Source of the DNA: Ensifer sp. USDA 6670
Lineage (GTDB): Bacteria; Pseudomonadota; Alphaproteobacteria; Rhizobiales; Rhizobiaceae
Direction of reading: 5' to 3'
Length of the DNA: 37,774 nucleotides
Assembly (NCBI GenBank): GCA_000421085.1
Contig: ATWE01000031.1
Coordinates: 1-37,774 of the forward strand
The notes beneath the pieces are model-generated. The model made no database searches and was not told the DNA's origin. It worked only from the letters and a program-made list of their open reading frames with translations. Within the stretch, counting starts at the first letter, position 1; each line of letters begins with the position of its first letter. The position numbers and the translations under genes are program-made. Shown here piece by piece: positions 8,967-16,738 of the stretch.

Positions 8967-8984
8967 GATACCATTGTACAATGG
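8967..8984 (+). promoter_or_regulatory. regional 18-bp element facing the FixJ-type regulator
   Basis: GATACCATTGTACAATGG is a full match and contains the perfect palindrome CCATTGTACAATGG. It lies 138 bp before the ATG at 9123 and forms an inverted pair with the copy at 8923. Confidence 0.7.
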
Positions 8985-9122
8985 ATTTTCATCCTGAAAT
9001 TCGCATGCTCGCGACCAAGGGAGCCGGGGTATTGAACCAGCAAGAGGCAGTATCGTCCGCGGCAACTCGTGATATAGTCTTTGCACTCGATGAGCTTGGC
9101 GCCCTCTTCAAGGAGGCAGCAC

Positions 9123-9803
9123 ATGTACCGGATGATCTCGGCGATGACTCATGCGACTCCTTCGCCTTTGGACACCCTAGAGAAGTTGACGGTGTTCGTG
9201 GTCGATGACGATATCTCAGTCCGCGAATCGCTGGAGCTTCTCATAACCTCGGCCGGTTTGCGGCCAGTGCTTTTCGACTCTGCACAGGCATTCCTTGCCG
9301 CATCGCCGATTGCGGGGCCAAGCTGCCTCGTTCTGGACGTGAATATGCCTGGTCTGAATGGCCTGGATCTTCAGTGCATGATCACCAAGAGCGGAAATAG
9401 GACGCCAATCATCTTCGTCTCCGGCTTCGGCGACGTTCCGATGACCGTAAAGGCTTTGAAAGGCGGTGCTCTCGATTTCCTGACGAAGCCGATCGACGCC
9501 GGGGCACTTCTTGAGGCGATACAGTCGGCTCTCGCGCAGAGCGAGGCGCTTATTCGCGCGGAAGAAGAGTTGCTGCGGCTTCAAGCCTGCTACGATGCCC
9601 TGACACGGCGAGAGCGCGAAGTCATGTCCGGCGTGGTAAAAGGACTTTTGAACAAGCAGGTTGCTTTCGAGCTCGACATTAGCGAAATCACCGTCAAGGC
9701 GCATCGTGGCCAGGTGATGCGCAAAATGAGTGCCCGGTCTCTGCCGGATCTAGTGAACATGGCGGCAAAGCTTAGGATCGAGGACGGCAGAGAGGTTCAC
9801 TAG
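9123..9803 (+). CDS. FixJ-family response regulator (receiver + LuxR-type HTH)
   Basis: A 226-residue DNA-binding response regulator. The receiver domain (about 21-140) has the acidic pocket VVDDD (Asp28-30), phospho-acceptor Asp72 in LVLDVNMPG, and Lys122 in FLTKP. The output domain (about 155-220) is a GerE/LuxR helix-turn-helix: LTRREREVM, then VAFELDISEITVKAHRGQVM. The length and linker are those of FixJ, StyR, TodT and NodW, which pair with large PAS-containing kinases. ATG 9123 has a strong AGGAGG 6 nt upstream. No kinase gene is adjacent. It is the only response regulator in the window with a DNA-binding domain, so it is one candidate reader of the 18-bp element, a copy of which precedes its own gene (inference). 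Confidence 0.92.
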   Translation: MYRMISAMTHATPSPLDTLEKLTVFVVDDDISVRESLELLITSAGLRPVLFDSAQAFLAASPIAGPSCLVLDVNMPGLNGLDLQCMITKSGNRTPIIFVSGFGDVPMTVKALKGGALDFLTKPIDAGALLEAIQSALAQSEALIRAEEELLRLQACYDALTRREREVMSGVVKGLLNKQVAFELDISEITVKAHRGQVMRKMSARSLPDLVNMAAKLRIEDGREVH

Positions 9804-10018
9804 CGTTCCCGAGACCGATGAATGGACCTTGGCCGGAAACATCACGATCACGGCTATGAGGACCGTCGCTCGCAGGACCAGCGTAATGCTGGCGGTGCGT
9901 AGTGCGAGCGCGAACGCACTGTCAGAGTTTGACTGGCGGGCGAAGATTGCGCCAACGACTGGCCCCCTGATATGGCCGATGGCGAACACAGCCGCCAGTT
10001 AGATGGGTTCTATGGTCA
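9750..10018 (-). pseudogene. possible membrane-protein remnant
   Basis: The 350 bp between the FixJ-type gene and nitronate monooxygenase hold a minus-strand frame. It reads like part of a membrane protein (FAIGHIRGPVVGAIF, then ITLVLRATVLIAVIVMF). The frame has no proper start, runs into the end of the FixJ-type gene and matches no family I can name. It may be a decayed transporter or a chance hydrophobic frame. Nothing else is evident in 9804-10153. Confidence 0.2.
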
Positions 10019-10153
10019 AGTGAAGTGGCGTGGGCGGGAGTGCTTTCGGCATGCTTCCCGAGCGCACGGCAGGGTATCTGCCCTGCCCGAAATAGGCGCT
10101 CACATGTCTGCCTTTGAACTGGCGCCCCGTGGAGGACTGTGTGCCGCGTAGCG

Positions 10154-11248
10154 CTACGGTCGATGGACGGTCGAACCTGCTTCCAGAACTGCCATCGCGT
10201 CTTTGAAAAGTTGCACTGTAAGCTCTGCCGCGGGACGCCGCTTCGCCAACCTCACCGCCTGCCCTGCCCAAAGGTTCGTGAAGTCATTGCATCCCTTTGC
10301 CTCAGCCTTCGAGCGGATCGCTGCGAGCGCCGCGCCGGCCGTTGGGAACGCTGGCGCTACGTCCGAAAGCGGACCCAGCTCTCGCATTAGCCGATTCACG
10401 ACACCTCGAGCTGGCCGTCCGGTGAAAACATTGGTTATTGCCGTGCTCGCGTCGCCCGCGCCTTGCAGGGCTGTGGAGTGCAACTTCGGTATTCTGGCTT
10501 CCGGCGTCAAAAGGTAAGCAGTTCCAATCTGAACCGCTGACGCTCCAAGCATCAGGGCCGCCGCTACCCCACGACCATCTGCAATTCCTCCAGCAGCAAT
10601 CACTGGAATCCTCACGGCGTCGACGACCTGGGGAACGAGTGCCATTGTTCCCACCTGGGTCGTCATGTCCTGGGTCAAGAAATTCCCGCGATGCCCCCCT
10701 GCTTCGAAGCCCATTGCGATGACCGCGTCAACGCCATTCGCTTCGAGCCAGACGGCTTCGTCAACAGTGGTCGCCGAGGACAGCACCTTGGCACCCGTCG
10801 CTCTCACGCGATCGACAAGGCTCCGATCCGGAAGACCGAAATGGAAGCTCACCACCTTCGGCCGGAACTCTTCGACGACCTCACAGAAACCTGTGTCGAA
10901 AGGCGCGCGACCCGCACCGCTGAGGGCAGCGGCTGGATCGAGGCCATATTCGACGTAATAGGAGGCCAGAAGAGCGCGCCACCTCATTTGTCCAACCGGG
11001 TCGGCATCGGGTGTCACGTGACTGAAGAAGTTCACGTTGATCGGTCCTGTCGTCTCTGCGGTGACCCGCTGGAGCTCCTCGCGCAACTGCTGAACTGAAT
11101 ATTGCGCGCTCGGCAGCGAGCCCAAGCCGCCAGCCTTGGAGGCGGCGATCACCATCTCCACGCTTGTCGCTCCGGCCATCGGGGCCTGTATGATCGGAAG
11201 CTCTATCCCAAATAGATCGAGGATTCGGCGGTCATGCCAGGTTCTCAT
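10154..11248 (-). CDS. nitronate monooxygenase (2-nitropropane dioxygenase family)
   Basis: A 364-residue TIM-barrel flavoenzyme that oxidises nitronates such as propionate 3-nitronate, using FMN and oxygen. Family signs: the N-terminal strand ELPIIQAPMAG, the glycine-rich start ASKAGGLGSLP, the active-site region GFEAGGHRG with the conserved His, and the phosphate-binding part IAAGGIADGRGVAAALMLGA followed by AVQIGTAYL. ATG 11248 is preferred over an upstream GTG (11269) because GGAGT lies about 5 nt before it. It is divergent from the SDR-RidA-crotonase operon, and each side has its own 18-bp element. It could equally act on another nitro or enone substrate; the family call is firm, the substrate is not. 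Confidence 0.9.
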   Translation of the reverse strand: MRTWHDRRILDLFGIELPIIQAPMAGATSVEMVIAASKAGGLGSLPSAQYSVQQLREELQRVTAETTGPINVNFFSHVTPDADPVGQMRWRALLASYYVEYGLDPAAALSGAGRAPFDTGFCEVVEEFRPKVVSFHFGLPDRSLVDRVRATGAKVLSSATTVDEAVWLEANGVDAVIAMGFEAGGHRGNFLTQDMTTQVGTMALVPQVVDAVRIPVIAAGGIADGRGVAAALMLGASAVQIGTAYLLTPEARIPKLHSTALQGAGDASTAITNVFTGRPARGVVNRLMRELGPLSDVAPAFPTAGAALAAIRSKAEAKGCNDFTNLWAGQAVRLAKRRPAAELTVQLFKDAMAVLEAGSTVHRP

Positions 11249-11305
11249 ATCGGACTCCGTTCGATGCACGGGATGCCGAGGTTTAGCCGGATAGACGGGC
11301 TCGGT

Positions 11306-11323
11306 CTATTGCACCTTGGTGTG
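11306..11323 (-). promoter_or_regulatory. regional 18-bp element facing nitronate monooxygenase
   Basis: Read toward the gene it is CACACCAAGGTGCAATAG, one mismatch to the consensus. It lies 57 bp from the ATG at 11248. Confidence 0.6.
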
Positions 11324-11357
11324 CTTCAAGGCCTCTAACCGATCCAAAGGTATCGGA

Positions 11358-11375
11358 GACACCTTGGTCCAATAG
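11358..11375 (+). promoter_or_regulatory. regional 18-bp element facing the SDR operon
   Basis: GACACCTTGGTCCAATAG is a full match, preceded by the upstream half GGTATCG so that GGTATCGGAGACACC forms a near-perfect dyad. It lies 159 bp before the ATG at 11535 and is the inverted partner of the copy at 11306. Confidence 0.7.
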
Positions 11376-11534
11376 CGTCCGCCGGTCATTTGGCGCGAAG
11401 GTCGCGATCAGCGGTACGAAGACGCCCTTCGTCCCCGGGGGGCGGCAATCCCTGAAAACCGAAACAGATGCGACGCCTAGTGCCTCTCCACTGGCTGACG
11501 GGCAGCTCGCGCGCAAGCAACCGGAGGCAGCACG

Positions 11535-12260
11535 ATGAGTGTGCATAAGACAGTGGTGATCACCGGCGCGTCACAAGGCATCGGTGCCGGGCTCGTGAAG
11601 ACATTCCTCGATAAAGGCTGGAACGTGGTAGGAACCTCCCGGCGGATCAGCGAGTCGACGTCGTTCGACCGTGCTGGCAGGTTGGAACTTATCGACGGAG
11701 AGGTCGGCGATCCGGAAACCGCCGAGCGCGTGTCGCAGAGAGCTGTCGAACAGTTCGGCTCTATCGATGCCCTTGTGAACAATGCGGGCGTGTTCTTCAC
11801 AAAGCCGTTTCTCGAATACACGATCGACGACTTCCGGCGCCTCTCCACAACCAACATTGAAGGTTTCGTTCACTTCACGAAGCACGCTATCCGACAGATG
11901 CTCCGGCAAAAGTCCGGTGGAAGCGTCGTGACTATCACATCGTCGCTGACCGATCATCCGATCGCGGGCGTGAGGGCCTCCTTGCCGATGATCACCAAGG
12001 GCGGGCTGAACGCGATCACCAAAAGCCTGGCATTGGAGTTTGCCACCGACAACATTCGTGTGAACGCGGTTTCCCCAGGGGTCGTGGACACACCGTTGCA
12101 TGCGACAAATTCCAAGGAATACCTGGAATCGTTGTCGCCTATGGGAACCATCACGGCAGTCCAGGAGATCGTGGACGGGGTGGTCTATCTCACGGAATCT
12201 TCCAACATCACCGGGGAGGTGCTGCACGTCGACAACGGCGCACATCTGGGAAAATGGTAG
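11535..12260 (+). CDS. SDR-fold protein lacking the catalytic tyrosine
   Basis: A 241-residue Rossmann-fold short-chain dehydrogenase/reductase relative. The cofactor loop GASQGIG (11-17) and the NNAG motif (82-85) are present. Lys155 of the YxxxK motif is kept in MITKGGLNA, but the position four residues earlier, normally the catalytic Tyr, is Pro151. The paralogue at 19289 also lacks this Tyr, so the change looks inherited rather than a local mutation. The protein may bind NAD(P) without classical dehydrogenase activity, or use another acid. ATG 11535 has GGAGG 7 nt upstream. The stop overlaps the RidA gene by 7 nt, so the genes are translationally coupled. Confidence 0.85.
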   Translation: MSVHKTVVITGASQGIGAGLVKTFLDKGWNVVGTSRRISESTSFDRAGRLELIDGEVGDPETAERVSQRAVEQFGSIDALVNNAGVFFTKPFLEYTIDDFRRLSTTNIEGFVHFTKHAIRQMLRQKSGGSVVTITSSLTDHPIAGVRASLPMITKGGLNAITKSLALEFATDNIRVNAVSPGVVDTPLHATNSKEYLESLSPMGTITAVQEIVDGVVYLTESSNITGEVLHVDNGAHLGKW

Positions 12261-12724
12261 CCGCGAGCGCTGAAGCCCGCCTGCGCGAGACGGCGCTGGT
12301 CATTCCTCCTCCACCGACGCCATTCGGTGCATATGTTGAAGCTGTGGAGGTCGGCTCATTGCTGGTCCTCAGCGGCATGCTCCCGGTCGTCGGACACGTG
12401 CCCTTGTACGTGGGGCGCGTCGGCAGGGAATTATCGATCGAGGAGGGCTATGATGCCGCGAGAACCGCATGCTTAAGCGGACTGGCGGCGGCACGGTCGC
12501 ATCTTGGATCCTTGGACCGGATACGGACCGTAGGCAAGCTCGGCGTCTACATAGCGGCCCCCCACGATTTTCGCGATCACCCCAATGTGGCCGACGGAGC
12601 TTCCGAACTGTTGCTGTCCGTCTTCGGCGAGAAGCGTATCCCGCCCCGCATCGTGCTCGGTGTCTCCAGCATTCCACTGGGGATGCCGGTCGAGGTCGAG
12701 CTCGTTCTGGAGATCGACTCTTAG
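12254..12724 (+). CDS. RidA / YjgF family protein
   Basis: A 156-residue protein of the RidA superfamily, which includes trimeric enzymes that hydrolyse reactive enamines and imines released by PLP and flavin enzymes. Family signs are the start PPPPTPFGAYVEAVEVGSLL, the strand LVLSGMLP, the GYDAARTACLSGLAA helix and the C-terminal active-site region PPRIVLGVSSIPLGMPVEVE. This keeps the Arg of the deaminase-type members and an acidic residue near the end. It lies second in the SDR-RidA-crotonase operon and begins inside the SDR stop region. Another possibility is a non-deaminating Rid subgroup member. Confidence 0.82.
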   Translation: MVAASAEARLRETALVIPPPPTPFGAYVEAVEVGSLLVLSGMLPVVGHVPLYVGRVGRELSIEEGYDAARTACLSGLAAARSHLGSLDRIRTVGKLGVYIAAPHDFRDHPNVADGASELLLSVFGEKRIPPRIVLGVSSIPLGMPVEVELVLEIDS

Positions 12725-12758
12725 CAACTCCCTACCCCAACAGCCAATGGAGGCAGTT

Positions 12759-13742
12759 ATGAAAAGATCCCTGAGATCGACTGGAGTGGCAATGTCATCG
12801 AAATTTCTGACCGCAGCGGCAATCCTGATGGTTCCGGCGATCGCAGTCTCCGGACAGACAGTCGTCGCCGAAAAGACCGATCGGCCAGCGGACGCAAAGT
12901 CCCAGCCCGAAAGCGAGCTCCCGCAAATCCGGGTGGAAAAGCGCACGCCTGCTTACTGGCGCGTGACCTTCGATAATCCGCCTTTCAACATCTTCGGCCC
13001 GGAGACGATCCCGCAAATGGAGAAGGTGGTCGCCGAGATCGAAACAGATCCTAATCTCAGGGTGGTCGTTTTCGACAGCGCGGTGCCAGGCTTCTTCCTC
13101 ACGCATTACAACTTCACGCCCCCGCTCGCTGAATCTACCAGCCTTCCCTCGGGTCGTACGGGCCTTCATCCCCTGCCCGACATGCTGGTACGCATAAGCA
13201 AGGCGCCTGTCGTCTCGATCGCACTCATCCGAGGCCGCGCGACAGGCGTCGGCAGCGAACTTGCGCTCGCCAGCGACATGCGGTTTGCAAGCAGAGAGAA
13301 GGCGATCCTGTCGCAATGGGAAGTCGGCTCAGGCTTTGTTCCGGGCGGCGGACCGATGGCTCGCCTTCCACGGCTGATGGGACGCGGACGCGCGCTTGAA
13401 GTCCTCTTGGGCTCTGACGACGTGAATGGAGAGCTCGCCGAGGAATACGGCTACGTCAACCGTTCGTTCGACGACGACAAGCTTGATCCGTTCGTCGATG
13501 CGCTCGCCACGCGGATCTCCGGATTCGACAGACAGGCCATCGCGGACACCAAGCGTCTCGTCGACTTCGCGAGCCTCCCTTCCGATCCCGAAATCGGAGC
13601 CGGGTGGGACGCCTTCATTTCCTCAGTCCAACGGCCTGTTGCACAACAGAAAATCGGCCGCCTGATGGAGATGGGGCTGCAGACCAACCCGGATATCGAA
13701 GCTCGGCTCGGCCACTACACGGGAACCTTGGCCGAAAAGTGA
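12759..13742 (+). CDS. enoyl-CoA hydratase/isomerase (crotonase-fold) protein with a signal peptide
   Basis: A 327-residue protein whose core is a crotonase fold. It has a first strand YWRVTFDNPPFNIFG, the oxyanion-hole region PVVSIALIRGRATGVGSELA and a GGGP loop (GSGFVPGGGP) near the second active-site helix. ATG 12759 has GGAGG 5 nt upstream. Unusually, the N-terminus is positively charged (KRSLR) and followed by a hydrophobic segment (FLTAAAILMVPAIAVSG), which looks like a Sec-type signal peptide of about 35 residues. CoA substrates are cytosolic, so export implies a non-CoA substrate or a non-catalytic role (inference). The acidic catalytic residues of hydratases are not evident. It is last in the operon and is followed at once by a hairpin. 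Confidence 0.8.
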   Translation: MKRSLRSTGVAMSSKFLTAAAILMVPAIAVSGQTVVAEKTDRPADAKSQPESELPQIRVEKRTPAYWRVTFDNPPFNIFGPETIPQMEKVVAEIETDPNLRVVVFDSAVPGFFLTHYNFTPPLAESTSLPSGRTGLHPLPDMLVRISKAPVVSIALIRGRATGVGSELALASDMRFASREKAILSQWEVGSGFVPGGGPMARLPRLMGRGRALEVLLGSDDVNGELAEEYGYVNRSFDDDKLDPFVDALATRISGFDRQAIADTKRLVDFASLPSDPEIGAGWDAFISSVQRPVAQQKIGRLMEMGLQTNPDIEARLGHYTGTLAEK

Positions 13743-13750
13743 GCCAAGGC

Positions 13751-13788
13751 GGCACCCGCGCATACGTTCGGCAGGTTGTGCGGGTGCC
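13751..13788 (+). terminator. probable terminator hairpin after the crotonase gene
   Basis: GGCACCCGCGCA (13751-13762) pairs with TGTGCGGGTGCC (13777-13788) over 12 bp with one G-U pair and a 14-nt loop. It starts 8 nt after the stop codon. No T-run follows. Confidence 0.5.
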
Positions 13789-14040
13789 AACAAGAGCCAC
13801 CCACGATCGGCTCAGGTACCACAAGAGCCATCGACACTGCAGTGTTTCCCGAACAGGACTTCCAGGACTTCAATCAGGCTCGCGTTGCCCTGATCGCCTG
13901 GGTTCGCCGTCTCAAGGAAGATTCGCCGAGATGGTTCGCATGCTGTGGGCGGCTCTTTGGTGCGGGCTGGAAGGAATGGCTTGTGACCCGCCGCCTTGCC
14001 AACTTTTATTCCACGATGAGCATGCGCGAGCGATGAAGCG

Positions 14041-14070
14041 CGTCGTGGGGGAGTGCCTCACCCCACGACG
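14041..14070. terminator. probable bidirectional terminator
   Basis: A perfect 10-bp inverted repeat, CGTCGTGGGG and CCCCACGACG, with a 10-nt loop. It sits 18 bp past the 3' end of the convergent FMN reductase gene and about 300 bp after the crotonase operon. The stretch 13789-14040 holds no gene that I can support. Confidence 0.6.
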
Positions 14071-14087
14071 TCTACGGCAATCGCGGG

Positions 14088-14681
14088 TTATGCCTCTCCA
14101 GCCTTCGCCGCCATCGTTGCCTTTGCCCACCAGACCAACTCATCAAGCGCCGTTTTTGCCGACGGCAAGAGGTTCGCCTCGACCTCCTCGATCGGCTTGT
14201 TGCCACCGAGCGGAGAAGTCGCAAAGAAATCGCCTGCGCCGATGTGCACTGCGGCGTGTGTCGAAACCATCTGGAGCTCGACGCCGATACCGCGCAGATG
14301 CTCGAGCGCGCGTGATCCACCCATACTTCCGTAGGCGATGGCTGTGAAGGGCTTGCGGCCCCACTCGACGTAGGCCTGGTCGAGCGCGTTCTTGAGAACG
14401 CCAGTGATCGAGCGATTGTATTCGGAAACCACGAAGATGTAGCCGTCATAGCGGCCCACGGTTTCCTGCCAGCGGACAGCCTCGTCGCTCTTACTCGGCG
14501 CCCATGCGTTCGATGCCAACTCATCGAAAAACGGCAGCGGCTGATCGCGGAGATCAACAACTTCGACGTCGATATCGCCGCGTTGCTGGGCCTGCTTCAG
14601 CATCCATTGTGCTGGCTTTTCAGCAAACCGGGCCGGGCGGGTCGAGCCGATTATGAGGGCAATTTTCGGTTTCTTGGACAT
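14088..14681 (-). CDS. NADPH-dependent FMN reductase family protein
   Basis: A 197-residue flavodoxin-fold reductase. The FMN phosphate loop is IIGSTRPARFAEKPA at the N-terminus, and a second flavin-contact loop is SEYNRSITGVLKNALDQAY, followed by YGSMGGSRALEHLRG. Relatives reduce quinones, azo compounds, chromate or free FMN using NAD(P)H. The start is ATG 14681, with GAGG 5 nt upstream. It is the downstream partner of the D-cysteine desulfhydrase-like gene on the same strand (39-nt gap). With nitronate monooxygenase nearby, a role in supplying reduced flavin or in quinone defence is possible, but that is only inference from context. Confidence 0.9.
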   Translation of the reverse strand: MSKKPKIALIIGSTRPARFAEKPAQWMLKQAQQRGDIDVEVVDLRDQPLPFFDELASNAWAPSKSDEAVRWQETVGRYDGYIFVVSEYNRSITGVLKNALDQAYVEWGRKPFTAIAYGSMGGSRALEHLRGIGVELQMVSTHAAVHIGAGDFFATSPLGGNKPIEEVEANLLPSAKTALDELVWWAKATMAAKAGEA

Positions 14682-14720
14682 GCTAACCTCTTACTTTGGT
14701 TATAGGGATTTGTTGGGGAA

Positions 14721-15749
14721 TTACGTTGCAGTGAAAGCGTCGGCGTATGCGTAGAGACCAGGAGAGCCTCCGGTCATAATGAAGAGCACGTTCGATTGCG
14801 GCGCTATTGCCCCGCTTTCGATGTCGAACAGTAAGCCAGCGAAGGCCTTGCCGCCGTAGACTGGATCAAGGAGAAGCCCCTCGGATCTGGCGAGGAGCCT
14901 AACCGCCTCGACCATGCTGTGCGTCGGAATCCCGTATCCGTCTCCGAGTTGGGCCCCGCTTATCCGGAGATCGTTCGATGCTACTCGTGCATCAAACGAC
15001 AGGAACTTCAGAACCGCGTCGATCTTTTCCGCGGTCGCGGACAGGCACTTCTCTGCTGGCGAGAGGACGGTGTGCGCGGCGATCCGTGAGGGATGTAAAC
15101 CCGCGATTATCAAGCCGGCGGCCAATCCCGCGTGCATGCCGCCGCTTCCATTGGGAATGACGATCTGATCGAATCTAACACCGATCTCGGCGGATTGCCG
15201 AGCCAGTTCGAAGGCGCAGTCGACATAGCCGAGGCAGCCGGCTGTCGTCGAGCCGCCGAGTGGCGCCACGAACGCTCTCCGACCCGTTTCGCCGATCTCC
15301 TCGATCCGGCGGGTCGCATAGGCGCCGGCATCGTCTGCCGGGTCCAGAATATGAATGTGCGCGCCGAACAAGCGGTCGAGCAGCACATTGCCATTGGCAT
15401 GGTATATCTCGGTGTCGCGGGGAACCATCTGGGCCAGAACTAGCTCACACGCGAGCCCCGTCCGTGCGCAAGCAGCGGCGGCCAATCGTGCAAAGTTGGA
15501 CTGTACTCCCCCTGTTACGACGAGAGTGTCGTACCCCCCTTTCTTCGCCTGCCCTATGAGGAACTCGAGCTTGCGGAGCTTGTTGCCTCCGCCGCCGAGC
15601 TCCATGAGATCATCCCTCTTCGCCCATATCGACACACCTCGTCCCCGCTCGGCGAGAACCTCTTCGAGACGTGCCAGGCGCTGGATTGGCGTCGGACATT
15701 TCATCAGACGCTCGCGAGGAAGGCCGTGCAAAGGATCTCGATTGGTCAT
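14721..15749 (-). CDS. PLP-dependent D-cysteine desulfhydrase / ACC deaminase family enzyme
   Basis: A 342-residue fold-type II PLP enzyme. The PLP lysine is in GGGGNKLRKLEF, the substrate-carboxylate loop is VTGGVQSNFARLAAA, and the phosphate-binding glycine loop is NGSGGMHAGLAAG. Two activities share this family. ACC deaminases usually have Leu before GG near the C-terminus, where this protein has IMTGGSPGLYAY with Thr, as in D-cysteine desulfhydrases. I therefore favour D-cysteine (or 3-chloro-D-alanine) breakdown to pyruvate, H2S and ammonia, with moderate certainty. ATG 15749 has GAGGG 7 nt upstream. It forms a two-gene unit with the FMN reductase. No 18-bp element precedes it. Confidence 0.85.
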   Translation of the reverse strand: MTNRDPLHGLPRERLMKCPTPIQRLARLEEVLAERGRGVSIWAKRDDLMELGGGGNKLRKLEFLIGQAKKGGYDTLVVTGGVQSNFARLAAAACARTGLACELVLAQMVPRDTEIYHANGNVLLDRLFGAHIHILDPADDAGAYATRRIEEIGETGRRAFVAPLGGSTTAGCLGYVDCAFELARQSAEIGVRFDQIVIPNGSGGMHAGLAAGLIIAGLHPSRIAAHTVLSPAEKCLSATAEKIDAVLKFLSFDARVASNDLRISGAQLGDGYGIPTHSMVEAVRLLARSEGLLLDPVYGGKAFAGLLFDIESGAIAPQSNVLFIMTGGSPGLYAYADAFTAT

Positions 15750-15833
15750 TAGGATACCCTCAAATGTCACGTTTTTTGGCTGCCGTGTCGTAGGTGGGGC
15801 CCACAGCACGACAGCCGCATTTTATGATCGCCG

Positions 15834-16643
15834 CTAGTGCGCCACAGCGGGGATGCGATAGCGCGAAGCGGGAACACTTCGGGACAGGTTCGGCATCAGC
15901 TTCTGACGTGCGGCCTCGTAAGCGTTCCAATCGTCCGCATCCGGCACCGAGGGCAGTGTGATCAGTTCGCCCATGTCCAACCCCGCGAGGGCAGCATCGA
16001 CTGTGTCGTCGGGTTTCATCACGATGTTGCTTGGAAGTCGATCCAGAGATCCGCCCGAGGCGTCCCAGAACGGTGTCTCCACCGCGCCCGGGAGCACAGC
16101 CTGAATCCTGATATTCTTCTCGGCAAACTCCTTCTGCAGCGAGAAGGTCAAAGCAATCACGAATGCTTTGGTCGCCCCATAGACCCCGTTGAGAATTTCA
16201 GGCGCGATCCCCAATGCGGAGGCCATGTTGACGATCGTGCCATTGTCGCGAGCGACGAACGATGGAGCGACCGCATATACGAGGCGTGTCAGAGCCGTGA
16301 CGTTGACCTTGATCATCCGCTCCATTGCCTCGACATCCGACATCAGAAGAGGTTCAACGGCGCCGACACCTGCGTTGTTGACGAGCATCGTTATAGTAGG
16401 ATCGCTTCGAAGGATTCCTTCGACCTTCAGCAGATCATTGCGCTGTTCAAGGTCTGCACGGACTGTCGTGACTTTGCGTCCAGTCGAGCTCGACAGGTTC
16501 TTCGCGACCCTATCGAGAGCGTCTTGGTTCCGAGCCACGAGCACAAGGTCGTAGCCGCGGCGGGCAAGGCGGTCGGCGTAGATCGCTCCAAGGCCAGACG
16601 ACGCACCAGTGATGAGCGCAGTCCCTTTACCGATAATGGACAT
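15834..16643 (-). CDS. classical short-chain dehydrogenase/reductase
   Basis: A 269-residue SDR with all the usual catalytic parts: cofactor loop GASSGLG (13-19), NNAG (89-92), Ser142 in VNMASALG, and Tyr155 and Lys159 in YGATK. It therefore should oxidise or reduce an alcohol/carbonyl with NAD(P). The C-terminal extension DDWNAYEAARQKLMPNLSRS is typical of the subgroup annotated simply as SDR family oxidoreductase. ATG 16643 has AGGAG 7 nt upstream. It lies 95 bp downstream of the epoxide hydrolase on the same strand, so co-transcription is possible unless the hairpin between them terminates. It contrasts with the two Tyr-less SDRs in the window. Confidence 0.88.
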   Translation of the reverse strand: MSIIGKGTALITGASSGLGAIYADRLARRGYDLVLVARNQDALDRVAKNLSSSTGRKVTTVRADLEQRNDLLKVEGILRSDPTITMLVNNAGVGAVEPLLMSDVEAMERMIKVNVTALTRLVYAVAPSFVARDNGTIVNMASALGIAPEILNGVYGATKAFVIALTFSLQKEFAEKNIRIQAVLPGAVETPFWDASGGSLDRLPSNIVMKPDDTVDAALAGLDMGELITLPSVPDADDWNAYEAARQKLMPNLSRSVPASRYRIPAVAH

Positions 16644-16688
16644 TGCGGGTCTCCTTAATGTTGAGAGATAAAACAATCTGGCCTCTGA

Positions 16689-16713
16689 CGGGACCGGGGT
16701 TGTCCGGATCCCG
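16689..16713 (-). terminator. weak hairpin between epoxide hydrolase and SDR
   Basis: CGGGACCGG (16689-16697) pairs with CCGGATCCCG (16704-16713) with a one-base bulge and a short loop. It lies about 25 bp past the epoxide hydrolase stop. No clear T-run. Confidence 0.3.
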
Positions 16714-16738
16714 CTCCGAGGCTTGTCAGGCCATGCTG

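Noticed and set aside
13604..14347. A 247-codon plus-strand frame running from the crotonase gene into the FMN reductase
   Set aside because: It overlaps two confident genes and a terminator hairpin; its translation is Arg- and Pro-rich noise.
15750..15770. GGATACCCTCAAATGTC before the D-cysteine desulfhydrase-like gene as another element
   Set aside because: The spacing between the ACC and CAAT parts is wrong, and the sequence is accounted for by the ribosome-binding site.
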